From Engelhardtia mirabilis (GTDB lineage: Bacteria > Planctomycetota > UBA1135 > GCA-002686595): a stretch of DNA of 64,000 bases. This document shows, one piece after another, positions 25,528 to 35,200 of this stretch. The DNA is taken from NCBI GenBank assembly GCA_007751255.1, contig CP036296.1, forward strand, positions 558,001-622,000, written 5' to 3'. The translations under genes were made by a program, and so were the position numbers. The notes under the pieces were generated by a model, which worked only from the letters and a program-made list of their open reading frames with translations, was not told the origin of the DNA and ran no database searches. The number at the start of each line of letters is the position of its first letter. Positions within the stretch are counted from its first letter, which is position 1.

Positions 25528-26787
25528 ATGACTGCAGCTCGTACCGATGCTCGTACCCAAGCTCGCTCCGCGCCTTTGACCACCGGGGCGCGGGTCGACT
25601 TGGAGCGCGTGCGCAGTCAGTGCGAGCGCATCCGCGCCGAGTTCCGCCGGCTGTACGACTGGATTCCCCTGCGGCCCCTGACCGGTGAGGCCGTGGCGCG
25701 TTGGGCGGAGCTCAAGGGCCCGCTCTGCCGGCGCGTCCTGGCCGCGGTTCAGCACCGGGGCGAGCCGGCCGAGCTGGCGCGCATCCTGCCCGGCGTCGAC
25801 GGCCTGGAGTTGTTCGTCGCCGCCCTCGAACGCCGCGGCTGCCCGCCCGAGCTGTGCCAAGCCGCGCGCGGGGCGGTGGCCGCCTTCGCCGAGCTGATCC
25901 ACGAGGGCGGCGGGAGCCAGCGCCGCTTGGTGGCCGCCCTGCGTGAGGCGGCGGCGATTGGCCCGGGCGCAGCCGAGGGCGGTGCCGACGGGACGGCCGT
26001 GCGCGCGCGGATGCACGAGGCCGCGAGCACGTTGACGGGCTCAGCCTGCGACGCCATGGTCGTGGTCACGATCCTCTACCGCTCACGCGAGCGGTCCGGC
26101 GACCTCGATTCGATCGGCGCCCTGGGCCAGCTCGGCTATCGCGCGCGACCGGACGCGGCGCCGCTGATGGCGAAGCACTATGCACCGGTCGGGGTCGAGG
26201 ACGAGACGGAGCTCGCGGGCCCGGCCGACAGCCTGCACCAGCGCTTCGGCACCCCCGACCTGGCCATCACGCGGGCGCGCATCGACGAGCGCCGGGTACT
26301 CACCACCTACGACGGGCGCCACATGGGCGAGCGGCCGATCGATGTGTGGAGCGGTCCCGTGCGGAACCGCGGGGTCTCACGGCTCGAGCCCGGCGGGGAC
26401 AACGGCTACGGCACCCTGGCGGCGGTGCGCACACCGGTCCGCACGCTGGTGCACGACCTCTGGGTCGAAGCGCCCCTGGCCAACTCCAGCGTTCTGCGCG
26501 CCGGCGCCTACCGCGCCACCCCCGACGCCTTCGGGACGATCGACTACAAGCAGTGGTACGACCGGTTGCCGGGCGAGCCGCGCATCCTGCTGCCGGGGGC
26601 CGACCTGCTGGCCGGACTCGAGCGCATCCACCCGCGCCACGTCGAGGTCCTGGACCACTGCTTCGAAGCTGGCGACCTGCGGCGGGAGGGCTTCGTCTGC
26701 CACCGCTGCGTCGTCGAGTTCCCGATCTGGATGGCGATCTACCGCCTGACGCTCGAGTTTCCGCCGACGGTCGAGCCCCGCGGCTGA
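25528..26787 (+). CDS. Hypothetical cytoplasmic protein (419 residues)
   Basis: This protein is not recognised. It has no signal peptide and no membrane helix. The N-terminal 150 residues are helical and Arg/Ala-rich (VDLERVRSQCERIRAEFRRLYDWIP). The C-terminal half is mixed (HQRFGTPDLAITRARIDERRVLTTYDGRHMGERPIDVW and FGTIDYKQWYDRL). One CHRC pair near the end (EGFVCHRCVVEFPIW) could bind metal. Codon use matches its neighbours. It ends 22 nt from the convergent membrane-protein gene without a visible terminator between them. Confidence 0.55.
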   Translation: MTAARTDARTQARSAPLTTGARVDLERVRSQCERIRAEFRRLYDWIPLRPLTGEAVARWAELKGPLCRRVLAAVQHRGEPAELARILPGVDGLELFVAALERRGCPPELCQAARGAVAAFAELIHEGGGSQRRLVAALREAAAIGPGAAEGGADGTAVRARMHEAASTLTGSACDAMVVVTILYRSRERSGDLDSIGALGQLGYRARPDAAPLMAKHYAPVGVEDETELAGPADSLHQRFGTPDLAITRARIDERRVLTTYDGRHMGERPIDVWSGPVRNRGVSRLEPGGDNGYGTLAAVRTPVRTLVHDLWVEAPLANSSVLRAGAYRATPDAFGTIDYKQWYDRLPGEPRILLPGADLLAGLERIHPRHVEVLDHCFEAGDLRREGFVCHRCVVEFPIWMAIYRLTLEFPPTVEPRG

Positions 26788-26809
26788 CCGGGCGTGCAGC
26801 CCACTGCTG

Positions 26810-27220
26810 TCACGAGGTCGAGCGCAGCAGGAACAGCCCGAAGAACACCGACCACAGCCCGTCGCCGAGCACCATCGCCAGGGCGATCTTGGTGGCCCGG
26901 CCCTGGTGGTGCAGCACGGCGAAGGCGGCCAGGACCGTCAGCTTGCCGATGATCCCGAGCCGCACCAGCCCCGCACCGCTGCCCGGATCCAGGGCGACCA
27001 GGGCGTAGGCGACCCCGAAGACCAGGATGCCGAGGGAGACGAGTTGCTGTTGGGCGCGGCTGAGGGAGTCGTCGCGCGCGAAGCCGAAGAGGATCCGCAC
27101 GCCCAGGGTCGGCTTGAACAGCGCCGGCAGGGCCAGGGCGAAGTTCCAGGCGGCCATGACCCAGAAGAACGCCGACCAGGTGGCCTCGGTCCATTCGAGG
27201 GGGTTGAGGTGGTTCAGCAT
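26810..27220 (-). CDS. Small DoxX-like membrane protein, last gene of the oxidative operon
   Basis: This 136-residue protein has four predicted transmembrane helices: about 15-35 (WSAFFWVMAAWNFALALPAL), 58-76 (QQLVSLGILVFGVAYALVAL), 86-103 (LVRLGIIGKLTVLAAFAVL) and 111-133. The pattern is like DoxX or DUF4345-type proteins. No catalytic residues are evident. The gene starts 9 nt after the DyP peroxidase stop, so it is probably co-translated and may provide a membrane partner for the oxidoreductases. Confidence 0.55.
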   Translation of the reverse strand: MLNHLNPLEWTEATWSAFFWVMAAWNFALALPALFKPTLGVRILFGFARDDSLSRAQQQLVSLGILVFGVAYALVALDPGSGAGLVRLGIIGKLTVLAAFAVLHHQGRATKIALAMVLGDGLWSVFFGLFLLRSTS

Positions 27221-27229
27221 GGGGCTTGG

Positions 27230-28627
27230 TCAGGGAGCGAGCACGTCGAGGATCGCTCTTCGGCCGGGCAGCAGGAAGTAGCCGCCGCCGCGAACCGTGA
27301 CCCAACCCTTCACCCCGGCCAGGCGCCGCCGCAGGGCCCGAGGCCCGCTGCCCTGGGGGATCGTCAGGTGCCCCGCGTCGCCCGGGATCTGGTCGCCGCC
27401 GGCGATCGCGTCGACCTCGTCGAACAGGTCGGCGAACTTGGGGTGGGCCAGCCACGACTGCTGGACGAACTCGAACTGACGCGCGATGTCGCCGCACAGG
27501 GTCATGAAGAGCAGGCCCCGCTCGGCCTCGGCGTCGCCGCCGGCGGGCAGGGCCGCGCGCAGGGCTTGCGGGTACCAGTCCAGCGGAGCGTCGGCGCCGT
27601 ACATGCGCCCGCGCCGATGCAGCCGGTGTAGGGCCACGATGTCGCGTGAGCGTTGAGCGTCCGCGGTGAGCGCGTCGCGCGGGTTCGAGCGGCGCACGTG
27701 GGCGCCCCGCGGGCAGTGCTCGCCATGGGGATCGTCGCCGAAGCTCGGGCCGGCGAGGATCGCGGCCTCGTCGGCGGCCGGCTCGGGGCTCGGGCTCGAG
27801 CCGCGGATCGGCATGCCATTGGGCCAGCGACCCACGGCCTTGGAGGCCAGCCACAGGGCCGAGTCCGCATCGCCCTCGGCGCATTCGAGCCAGAAGCGCC
27901 AGAAGCCGGCCACGTCCTGCTCAAGCTGACGGGCCACCAAGTACGACCCGTTCGCGGCCAGGGTCGGCACCTCTCGGACGCGCTCGACCGCGTCGCGATG
28001 ACCCAACAGCACCTCCCCCGGCGGCAGGCTGTCGAGCCCCGGTCGATCGCGCCCGTCGCCGTCCCAGGCGATCCGCGTGCGCGCGATCCCGTCGCGGAAG
28101 CCGAAGGGCTCACGTCCGTGGTCCGGCAGGTGGATCGCGAGCTCGTGCAGGGGCCGCCAGCCGGGAGCCAGGCGATCGACGAGCGCAGCCGCCCGCGCCC
28201 GGGCCGAATCCGGGGTGGGGGCGTAGATCAAGAGCAGGGCGTGGGCCGCGCGGTCGCCCCAGCTCCAGCCCGCCGGATCGTTGCGGCCACGGTCGCCCAG
28301 GGCGCGGCTGCGGCGCGGCGTGACCATGCCCTGGCGGAAGGGCCGCTCGAGCTGCTCCAGTTGATCGCCGGGGGCGTCGAGGGCGCGCAGGCCCGCGGCG
28401 CTCAGGGCCAGGTGCAGCCGCGGCTCTGCGCTGCGCTCCCGTCGCCCGAACCAGACCTCGTCCTCGTAGACGAGGCCGCACAGGCCCTCGCGCGCGGCGG
28501 CCACGTCGCCCGTGGCCTCGAGCCACAGGGCGATCGACGCCGGCTGGTCCCCGTGGCCGGTGAAGACCAGGGATTGGATGTCGTCGGTCTCGACGTTCAC
28601 GCGCGGCGTCTCGCCTACCGCCGCCAT
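27230..28627 (-). CDS. DyP-type heme peroxidase
   Basis: This 465-residue dye-decolorizing peroxidase carries the GxxDG motif as GFRDG with distal Asp179, and the proximal heme ligand region HCPRGAHVRRSNPRD with His310, as in the canonical CPFGAHIRR motif. No Tat signal is present, so a cytoplasmic location or membrane association through the partner protein is likely. Length fits the large B/C/D-type DyPs. Its ATG shares one base with the upstream stop (TGATG), showing tight coupling to the membrane protein gene. The family oxidises bulky substrates with H2O2; the natural substrate is unknown. Confidence 0.88.
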   Translation of the reverse strand: MAAVGETPRVNVETDDIQSLVFTGHGDQPASIALWLEATGDVAAAREGLCGLVYEDEVWFGRRERSAEPRLHLALSAAGLRALDAPGDQLEQLERPFRQGMVTPRRSRALGDRGRNDPAGWSWGDRAAHALLLIYAPTPDSARARAAALVDRLAPGWRPLHELAIHLPDHGREPFGFRDGIARTRIAWDGDGRDRPGLDSLPPGEVLLGHRDAVERVREVPTLAANGSYLVARQLEQDVAGFWRFWLECAEGDADSALWLASKAVGRWPNGMPIRGSSPSPEPAADEAAILAGPSFGDDPHGEHCPRGAHVRRSNPRDALTADAQRSRDIVALHRLHRRGRMYGADAPLDWYPQALRAALPAGGDAEAERGLLFMTLCGDIARQFEFVQQSWLAHPKFADLFDEVDAIAGGDQIPGDAGHLTIPQGSGPRALRRRLAGVKGWVTVRGGGYFLLPGRRAILDVLAP

Positions 28628-30048
28628 CAGATCCGCCGCGCCCAGGCGCGGGCCTCCTGGTCGGACAGCTCGTCGGCGAACAGGCCGTCGCGGATCGCGG
28701 CGTGGTTCAACACGTCGTTGCAGGTCAGGTCGGGGTAGGCGCTGTACCAGACCGAGGCGTCGGTCTGGTAGGTGCGGATCAGCTGCTTCCAGCCCGGACG
28801 GAAACTGGGCGGGTCGTCTTGCAGGTACAGCCAGCGCGTCTTCGGACAGCCGGCGAGGCGCGACGAGATCGGCACCACGGCGCGGTGGTTGCCGCCGATG
28901 CCGACGAAGTGATCGATGTAGGCGTCGAAGCTGCCCTCGTAGTCACTCATGAAGATCATCGAGCGGCCGCCGTCGACCTGCAGGATCCGGGCGTAGTGGA
29001 TGTTGCGGGCGCCGGCCAGGGCGCCGTCGGCCCAGAAGTGCCGCGTGCCGCGCTCGGCGCCGAACAGGATCACGCGCAGCAGCACACGCGAGAGCCAGTT
29101 GTCGCGCACCGGGAACCAGACCGTGAGCTCGTTGCGCGGACGCTCGTCCTCGGCCTGCTCCAGGGCCTGGAGCTCGGCCTCAGTCGGACCGGGTGCCTCG
29201 AGGGGGCGCTCCCACAGCTCCAGGCCGCGCACGACGAGGAAGGCGACGGCGGTCGGGATCGCACCCCACAGCCACCAGATCCAGGCGCCCATGCGGGTCA
29301 GCGCGCGCTTGGGCCCCGGCTCCATGCGCCGCACGGCGTCCATCAGGTCGTAGCCGAGCACGCCGATGATCGGGAACAAGGTCAGCACCAGGGCCAGGTC
29401 GACGAGCTTCAGCGTGCGCTGGGATCGGGTCGGCCGCGGCAGCCGGCCCAGGGGGAACTCGGGGCCGGTCCACTCGGTCCGGGCGATGGCGCGCAGCTCG
29501 CGCCGCGCGGCCTCGGCGTCCAGGCTCTCCCAACGACCGCTGGCCTCCTCGCGGTCCACGCGCTCGGCCAGGGCGTCGCGCAGCCGCCGCTCGGCCTGGA
29601 TCTCCTGCACGGTGCGGCCCACGGCGCCGATGTAGAGCGCGTCGTCGCGCACGCGGTGCTGCAGCAGGAAGGGCGGCAGGTCCATCGGGCGGCCGGAGGG
29701 CGCCGTGCTCCCGAGCATGTCGATCAGCACGTCGCCGGCCCGTCGGGTCAAGTCGGCCAGGTGCTCGTCCAGGGGCCGGTCGTGGATCACGTTCAGGAGC
29801 AGGCGCAGGCCTTGCCCCGTGCGCTCGTCCGCGGGCACCACGACCAGCCGCAGGAAGTGCAGGTCGCTGACCTCACCGAGCCTTTGCACCAGGTCGGGCT
29901 CCAACCTGCGCACACGATCGCGCGCGGCCGCCGGGTCCTCGCCGGGGCCGGCCCCCGAATCCAGGGGCAGCACCGTCGTCAGGCTCCGCGGCCCGCGCCA
30001 GCGCCCCCGCAGGCGATCGTTCCAGCGCTCTGCACCCGCCTGCCCCAC
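28627..30048 (-). CDS. Unrecognised membrane protein coupled to P450 and DyP genes
   Basis: This 473-residue protein starts at GTG 30048, 2 nt after the P450 stop. The N-terminal 200 residues are soluble and helical. Two transmembrane helices follow at about 213-230 (LALVLTLFPIIGVLGYDL) and 256-272 (IWWLWGAIPTAVAFLVV). The C-terminal half is globular, with striking conserved-looking phrases (ARILQVDGGRSMIFMSDYEGS, YIDHFVGIGGN, YSAYPDLTCNDVLNHAAIRDG). No family is recognised. Overlap with DyP and near-contact with P450 suggest it anchors both to the membrane or shuttles substrate (inference). Confidence 0.6.
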   Translation of the reverse strand: MGQAGAERWNDRLRGRWRGPRSLTTVLPLDSGAGPGEDPAAARDRVRRLEPDLVQRLGEVSDLHFLRLVVVPADERTGQGLRLLLNVIHDRPLDEHLADLTRRAGDVLIDMLGSTAPSGRPMDLPPFLLQHRVRDDALYIGAVGRTVQEIQAERRLRDALAERVDREEASGRWESLDAEAARRELRAIARTEWTGPEFPLGRLPRPTRSQRTLKLVDLALVLTLFPIIGVLGYDLMDAVRRMEPGPKRALTRMGAWIWWLWGAIPTAVAFLVVRGLELWERPLEAPGPTEAELQALEQAEDERPRNELTVWFPVRDNWLSRVLLRVILFGAERGTRHFWADGALAGARNIHYARILQVDGGRSMIFMSDYEGSFDAYIDHFVGIGGNHRAVVPISSRLAGCPKTRWLYLQDDPPSFRPGWKQLIRTYQTDASVWYSAYPDLTCNDVLNHAAIRDGLFADELSDQEARAWARRI

Positions 30049-30050
30049 GC

Positions 30051-31253
30051 TCAGACCTCGATGTTGAAGAAGGAGAGCGCGCGCAGGTCGCCCCGCTCGG
30101 CCAGGGCGTCGAGCTGGAGCACGGTGACCAGGATCGACAGGTCCTTCACCGGACAGGCGTGGAAGCCCGTCGACCAGGACAGCACCGCGTCGACCTCCGA
30201 CTGCGGCCGATCCAAGCGGAACTCGTCCGGCTCGGCGAAGACCGCCGGGTCACGGTTGATGGCCACGAAGGGGTAGGCGATCTCCTCGCCGGGGTAGAGC
30301 CGCACCCGCTTGCCGCGGATGACCACCTCCTCGGGCCGCTCGAGGATGCGGTGCACGCTGGTCACGGTGGGGTACAGGCGCTGGGTCTCGATCACGAAGC
30401 GCACGCGCTCGTCGTGGGTCAGCCCGCTCCAGTCCACGTCGTACCGGCGCGCGTACTCGAGGCACTTGATCACGATCGTGCCCAGGCTGAACATCGCCGC
30501 GAACAGCACCATGTCGATCCGCAGCTCGTCGATCCCCAGGTCCTGCAGGGGTCGGTAGGCGTCGCGGCGCATGCGCTCGCGGGTGCCGAGCAGGCCCAGG
30601 ACGAAGGGCGCGTAGTAGCCGAACAGGGTGTGCTCGCCGAAGCGGAAGAAGTAGGCGCGCGTGACGGCCTCGGCCTGGGCCGCCGGCAGGTCCTGGCCCG
30701 ACAGCAGGCGCACCATGATCCGGGTCGAGGTGCCGCGCACGCCGAACATCGACGCCATCTGCGGCGACGCCTTCCAGTCGGCCAGGATGTCCGCGCAGCG
30801 CGCCTGCAGGGTCGGGTAGTCGGGCGAGGTCAGCCAGTCGCTGACGATCTCCCGATTCATGTGCTCGCGCAGCACCCGGCGCGCGGGCTGGGAGGTCGTG
30901 ATCGGCCCCGCGTTGGTGACGAACACCCCGGGATCCCCCGCGACCATCGGCACGCCCATGAAGCGGCTGCCGCGCAGGCGGATGTGGGGGATCTCCTCCA
31001 GCGCCCGGGCGTGGCCGGTGACCATGACCGCCTTGCCGAACAGGAAGTCACCGCCGAAGAGGCGGTGGTTGATCGACATCGCGTAGTTCTGGACGTTCGC
31101 GAAGACCATCGCGAAGTCGAAGACCTGGGTCAGCTCGAGCAGCACCCAACGCAGCGGGCGCAGGGGCTGGCGGTAGGCGAAGAGCTTGAGCTGCATCGCC
31201 AGCCACATGAACGGCGGGGTGACGACGTGGGCGGCGCGGCGGATCGGGTCCAA
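30051..31253 (-). CDS. Cytochrome P450, atypical
   Basis: This 400-residue protein has the core P450 signatures. ExxR is at Glu289-Arg292 (ETQRLYP), and the INRDPAVFAEPDEFRLDRP segment is present. The heme thiolate is Cys367 in WSTGFHACPVKDL. Deviations are notable. The usual Phe seven residues before Cys is Trp360, and the Gly after Cys-x is Val. The I-helix (LFAAMFSLGTIV, about 250-261) lacks the normal acid-threonine pair used for O2 activation. Such features occur in P450s that use peroxides rather than O2 (allene oxide synthase or peroxygenase types). It is encoded next to a DyP peroxidase. The start is TTG 31253; Met17 is an alternative. Confidence 0.75.
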   Translation of the reverse strand: MDPIRRAAHVVTPPFMWLAMQLKLFAYRQPLRPLRWVLLELTQVFDFAMVFANVQNYAMSINHRLFGGDFLFGKAVMVTGHARALEEIPHIRLRGSRFMGVPMVAGDPGVFVTNAGPITTSQPARRVLREHMNREIVSDWLTSPDYPTLQARCADILADWKASPQMASMFGVRGTSTRIMVRLLSGQDLPAAQAEAVTRAYFFRFGEHTLFGYYAPFVLGLLGTRERMRRDAYRPLQDLGIDELRIDMVLFAAMFSLGTIVIKCLEYARRYDVDWSGLTHDERVRFVIETQRLYPTVTSVHRILERPEEVVIRGKRVRLYPGEEIAYPFVAINRDPAVFAEPDEFRLDRPQSEVDAVLSWSTGFHACPVKDLSILVTVLQLDALAERGDLRALSFFNIEV

Positions 31254-31280
31254 GGTGGGGGGCTTCGCGTGCCCTTCTGG

Positions 31281-32249
31281 TCAGGGCGATGGGGATTCCG
31301 GTGCGGAGGGATCGTCACGGCTGACGTCGCCCTCTGCAACACTCACTCCGGTTGAGGCCGAGCGGATCGGTGCCGCGGTACGGGAGGGAGGCCGCAGCTC
31401 GACCGAGCGCAGACCCTGGGCGCGCTCGGCGCACTCGACCAGCCAGAGCGCCAGGTCCCTGCGAACGGCAGTGACGATCGGCGAGGGCAGCACCACGTGG
31501 CCACAACTGTCGAGTACGTGAAGGGACCAGCCGGGGCGACGCCGGCTGAGCTCGCCGAAGAAGCGCCGCTGCTCTTCGAGGTCGATCAGGCGGTCGCGCG
31601 CACCCAGCCAGACCCTGGCCGGCGCCTCGAGCCGGGCGAAGCGGTCGGCGAACTTCCGTGAGCGGAGCCAACCGGTGCGGCGACGAACTTGCCCGGCGGT
31701 CATGCGCCGCAGCCCTGCGAAGAACCCGTGGTCCACTCCGTCGCCGGTGGGGCCGAAGGCGAGCCTCCCCAGTCGACCGATCACCGCGCGATAGAGGAAG
31801 GTCGGGGTCACGGCCATGGCCAGGCTCGCCAGCCGAGTTCGCCCGGCCGGTAGGGCGGAGAAGGGGCTGAAGAGCACGCAGCCGTCGACGCGGGCTCCGA
31901 GCGCAGGCGCGACCACCGCCGCCAGGAGGTTGCCGAAGGATTGGCCCCACACCAGGCAGGACTCAGCCCCGCGGCGCTGCAAGTGCCCTCGGACAAGGTC
32001 GCTGCAGGTGCCGACCAAGGCCTCGAGGCTGGCGTGTCGCTCGGCGCTGAAGTCCACCACGACCAATTCGATCGTCGGCGCACCCGCGGCGATCGCCTGC
32101 TCGACGGCCGGCTGGGCCAGGTGCAGACAGCTACTTCCGTCGCCTTCCATGCCGGGGAACAGGAACAGGGGCAGGCCCTCGCCGGTGGAGCGCAGCACCA
32201 CGCCGTTCGCAGCGTCCACATCCGTCCAGATCAAGGGTTCCGAGTGCAT
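31281..32249 (-). CDS. Alpha/beta hydrolase
   Basis: This 322-residue protein has the alpha/beta hydrolase triad: Ser104 in LVWGQSFGNLL, Asp in WLGARDRLID (near 225) and His in LDSCGHVVLP (near 255). The oxyanion region is LFLFPGMEGDG. The C-terminal 40 residues are a disordered Ser/Pro tail. ATG 32249 has an AGGAGG ribosome site 5 nt upstream. It lies between the GMC fusion and P450 genes; an esterase, thioesterase or lactonase step on the same substrate is plausible. Confidence 0.75.
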   Translation of the reverse strand: MHSEPLIWTDVDAANGVVLRSTGEGLPLFLFPGMEGDGSSCLHLAQPAVEQAIAAGAPTIELVVVDFSAERHASLEALVGTCSDLVRGHLQRRGAESCLVWGQSFGNLLAAVVAPALGARVDGCVLFSPFSALPAGRTRLASLAMAVTPTFLYRAVIGRLGRLAFGPTGDGVDHGFFAGLRRMTAGQVRRRTGWLRSRKFADRFARLEAPARVWLGARDRLIDLEEQRRFFGELSRRRPGWSLHVLDSCGHVVLPSPIVTAVRRDLALWLVECAERAQGLRSVELRPPSRTAAPIRSASTGVSVAEGDVSRDDPSAPESPSP

Positions 32250-32267
32250 GGCGGCCTCCTGGCCTGG

Positions 32268-35200
32268 CTAGGCGGGCGAGAAGCGATCCAGGTGAGCGAG
32301 GATCGCGGGGTAGACGTCGCGCGAGGCGTGGGCCCCGAAAATGCAGTCGATGTGCCCGTAGCCGTCGATTAGGTGGTAGCTGTAGCGGTCCGGGCCAAAG
32401 CGCTCGACCAGGGCATCGTGGGTGCGACGGGTCGTGGCCGGCTCGAAGCAGGCGTTCTCGGAGCCGTGGATGAAGGTGATCGGCAGGTCGAGCCGGTCCA
32501 GGTGTGGCAGGTACCGCTCGGAGCCGTTGGCGCCGACCAGGTGGCCGGCTCGCACCATCCGCGCCAGGTGCGCGAAGGCGTCGATGTTGGCGACCCCGAA
32601 CATCTCGCGCAGGGCCTCGTGGGTCGCTCGGTTGAGCCGGTCGTGCTCGTAGAGCGGGCCGTAGAGGAAGGCGATGCGATGGCAGACCGACGAGGAGCAC
32701 CACTCCTCGGCCTCGAGCGGCTGCAGGCGCAAGAGCTTGCTGAACAGGCTGGCGCGCCAGGTGGGGTGCTCGCCCGCATAGGCCGTCAGGCTGTCGACGC
32801 CCATCAGGTCGAGCACGCCCGGCAGGTGCAGGCCGCTCTTCAAGCGGGTCATCAGCGGCGCCACCACGTGGGCCGCGGTCTGGGAGGTGACCACCGAGTG
32901 GACCCCGGTCATGCCGCTCAACAGCGCCATGAACAGGGTCGTGCCACCGAAACAGTGGCCGACCACGTCGATCTGGTCGAAGTCGGTGACCCGGCGCAGG
33001 TGGGCGATCGCGGCCGGGTAGTCGTGGTCGGCGATCTCGTCCCCGCTGAAGCGCTCGTGCGCGGCGGGCACCTCGATGCTGGTGCGGTTCTCGAGCAGCC
33101 ACACGTCGTGCCCGGCCGCGCACAGGGCCTCGACCAGGTTCTGCTCGATCGTATCGATCGTGAAGATGCGACTGGAGACGCCCAGACCGTGCAGCAGCAG
33201 GAGCGGCCGGCGGTCCCCGGCCCGATAGCGCAGCAGTCGCAGCTCCACCCCGTCGGCGGTCACGAGCGGGTGCACCTCGGGCACGGGGGCGGCGATCGCC
33301 CGACGCTCCCGCGGCGGCACGTCGACCGTCAGATTCGCACTCGTACCGAGCGCACTCGGGTCCTTGCGCGTCACCGTGTTCGCACTGTCACCGGCGAAGA
33401 AGGGCGCGTACACGTCCAGCAGGGAACCGGCGAAGAGCCCCCCGAAGCGCGCCAGGGCGCCCAACCCTTCGAGCTTCGACGAAGCCCCGGTGGCCTTCAT
33501 CGTCCTCAGTTGCCGGGCGAAGTCGAGGGGCTCGATCACCAGCTGCCCCGCGCCCCGGCGCGCGCCCGCGGCGTCGTCGACGTGGAAGAACAGGGTCGTC
33601 GTGTCGGCCACCACGTCGATCCCGGCGTCGTCGCGGACTTCCTTCCAACCGGTGAAGCGAAGGCTCTCGCCCTCGATCGTCTCGAGGTTCATGGAGTACT
33701 CCATGCGCCGCCGACGCACCCGGTCGTCGTCCGGAACGAAGAGCCGGAAGCGACCATCGTGCACGGTCATCGGCCCGTCCGAGAGCACCGGCGCCAGGGC
33801 GGTGCCGAACATCGTGGCCGTAGCCAGGGGGTCGCGGGAGAAGGCGCGGATGTCGTCGACGCCGACCGTGAGGGTGAATTCGAAGGCCGCGTCCACGTCC
33901 TTGCCCCGGGCGGCCGCCGCGGGTCCGGCCTCGGCCTCGGGATCGAGGTCGATCCAGCCGCGCATGGTCTCGGTGAACTCGACGCCCACGGGCCGCGGCC
34001 CGGCGGCGCCGACGGGTGTCGTCGCGTCGACCCCGCGGACGATCTGGCTCGCGTCCCAGCCCGCGTCCTGGGCCATGATCTCGCAGGCGCGCTCCGCCAG
34101 GGCCGAGATGGTCAGGAGCGGGTTCACGCCCAGGGGGCGCGGGATGATCGAGCCGTCGAGGACGTAGAGGCCCTCGTGCACCGCGCCCTCGGCGCCATCT
34201 CCGCGGAACACCCGACCTGCGTGGTCCACGACGCCGCGGCTGGCGTCGGCGCCCATGGGGCAGCCGCCCAGGGGGTGCACCGTCACCAGGCGCTCGCCCA
34301 GCATCTCGGTGCTGCCCGGGTTGCGCACGTAGGTCGCCCCCAGGGGCACGGAGGCCTGGTACAGGGTGCGGTCGACCTCTTCGAAGATCGGCTGGTCGGC
34401 ATAGTCCTCCCAGTGCACGCGCACGTGGTCGCCGTCGAGCTCGAGGCGTCCGGCCCCGTCGTCGTGGCTCATGACCAGGAAGGTCTGGGTGTGATCGAGG
34501 GCCTTGCCCCCGATTCCCCACTGCCGCAATCGCTCGCCGATCGAGTCCATGAAGCCGGAGTCGGTGTCCTCGCCGTCCAGCTTCGCCGCCACGGCCAGGG
34601 CCCCGCCGAGGAAGTCCCGCGCCAGACCCGGCAACGACCCCTCCTCGATGACCATGTCGTGCGCGACGCCCTCGCGATCGCGCAGGTCGATGATCCCGGT
34701 GATGCAGGGGCCCACCGGGTGCTCGGGGTCGGGTTCGTCGTCGCCCGCGCCCACGCCGTCGATGCGCTCGTCGGCGTTGTAGGCGAAGGCCAGCACGTCC
34801 CCGTTGCCCGTGAAGCGCGCGCCCAGGCGCGGCGAGAGGGAGAGGCCCCGGGCGGCCGAGCGCAGCAGGATCTCGGTGCTGCCCAGGGCCCCCGCGCCGA
34901 GCACGACCCGGCCGGCTCGCACGAACAGCTCCTGATCGCCGAACAGCTCACGCCCCGCGCACAGGGCGTCGAAGTGCACCACCCACCCGTCGCCCTGGCG
35001 CTCCACGTGGCGCACGGAGGCCTCGGTGAAGATCTCCGCCCCGTGGCGCACGGCGTCGGGCAGGTAGTTCTGGGTCAGGGTGCCCTTGGAGCCCGTGTTG
35101 CAGCCGGTGACGCAGTCGCCGCACAGGTTGCAGGCCACCTGGGTCACCCCCGCGGCGTTGACGCGGTCCTCGAAGGCCACGTTGATCGGCGGACGGTAGA

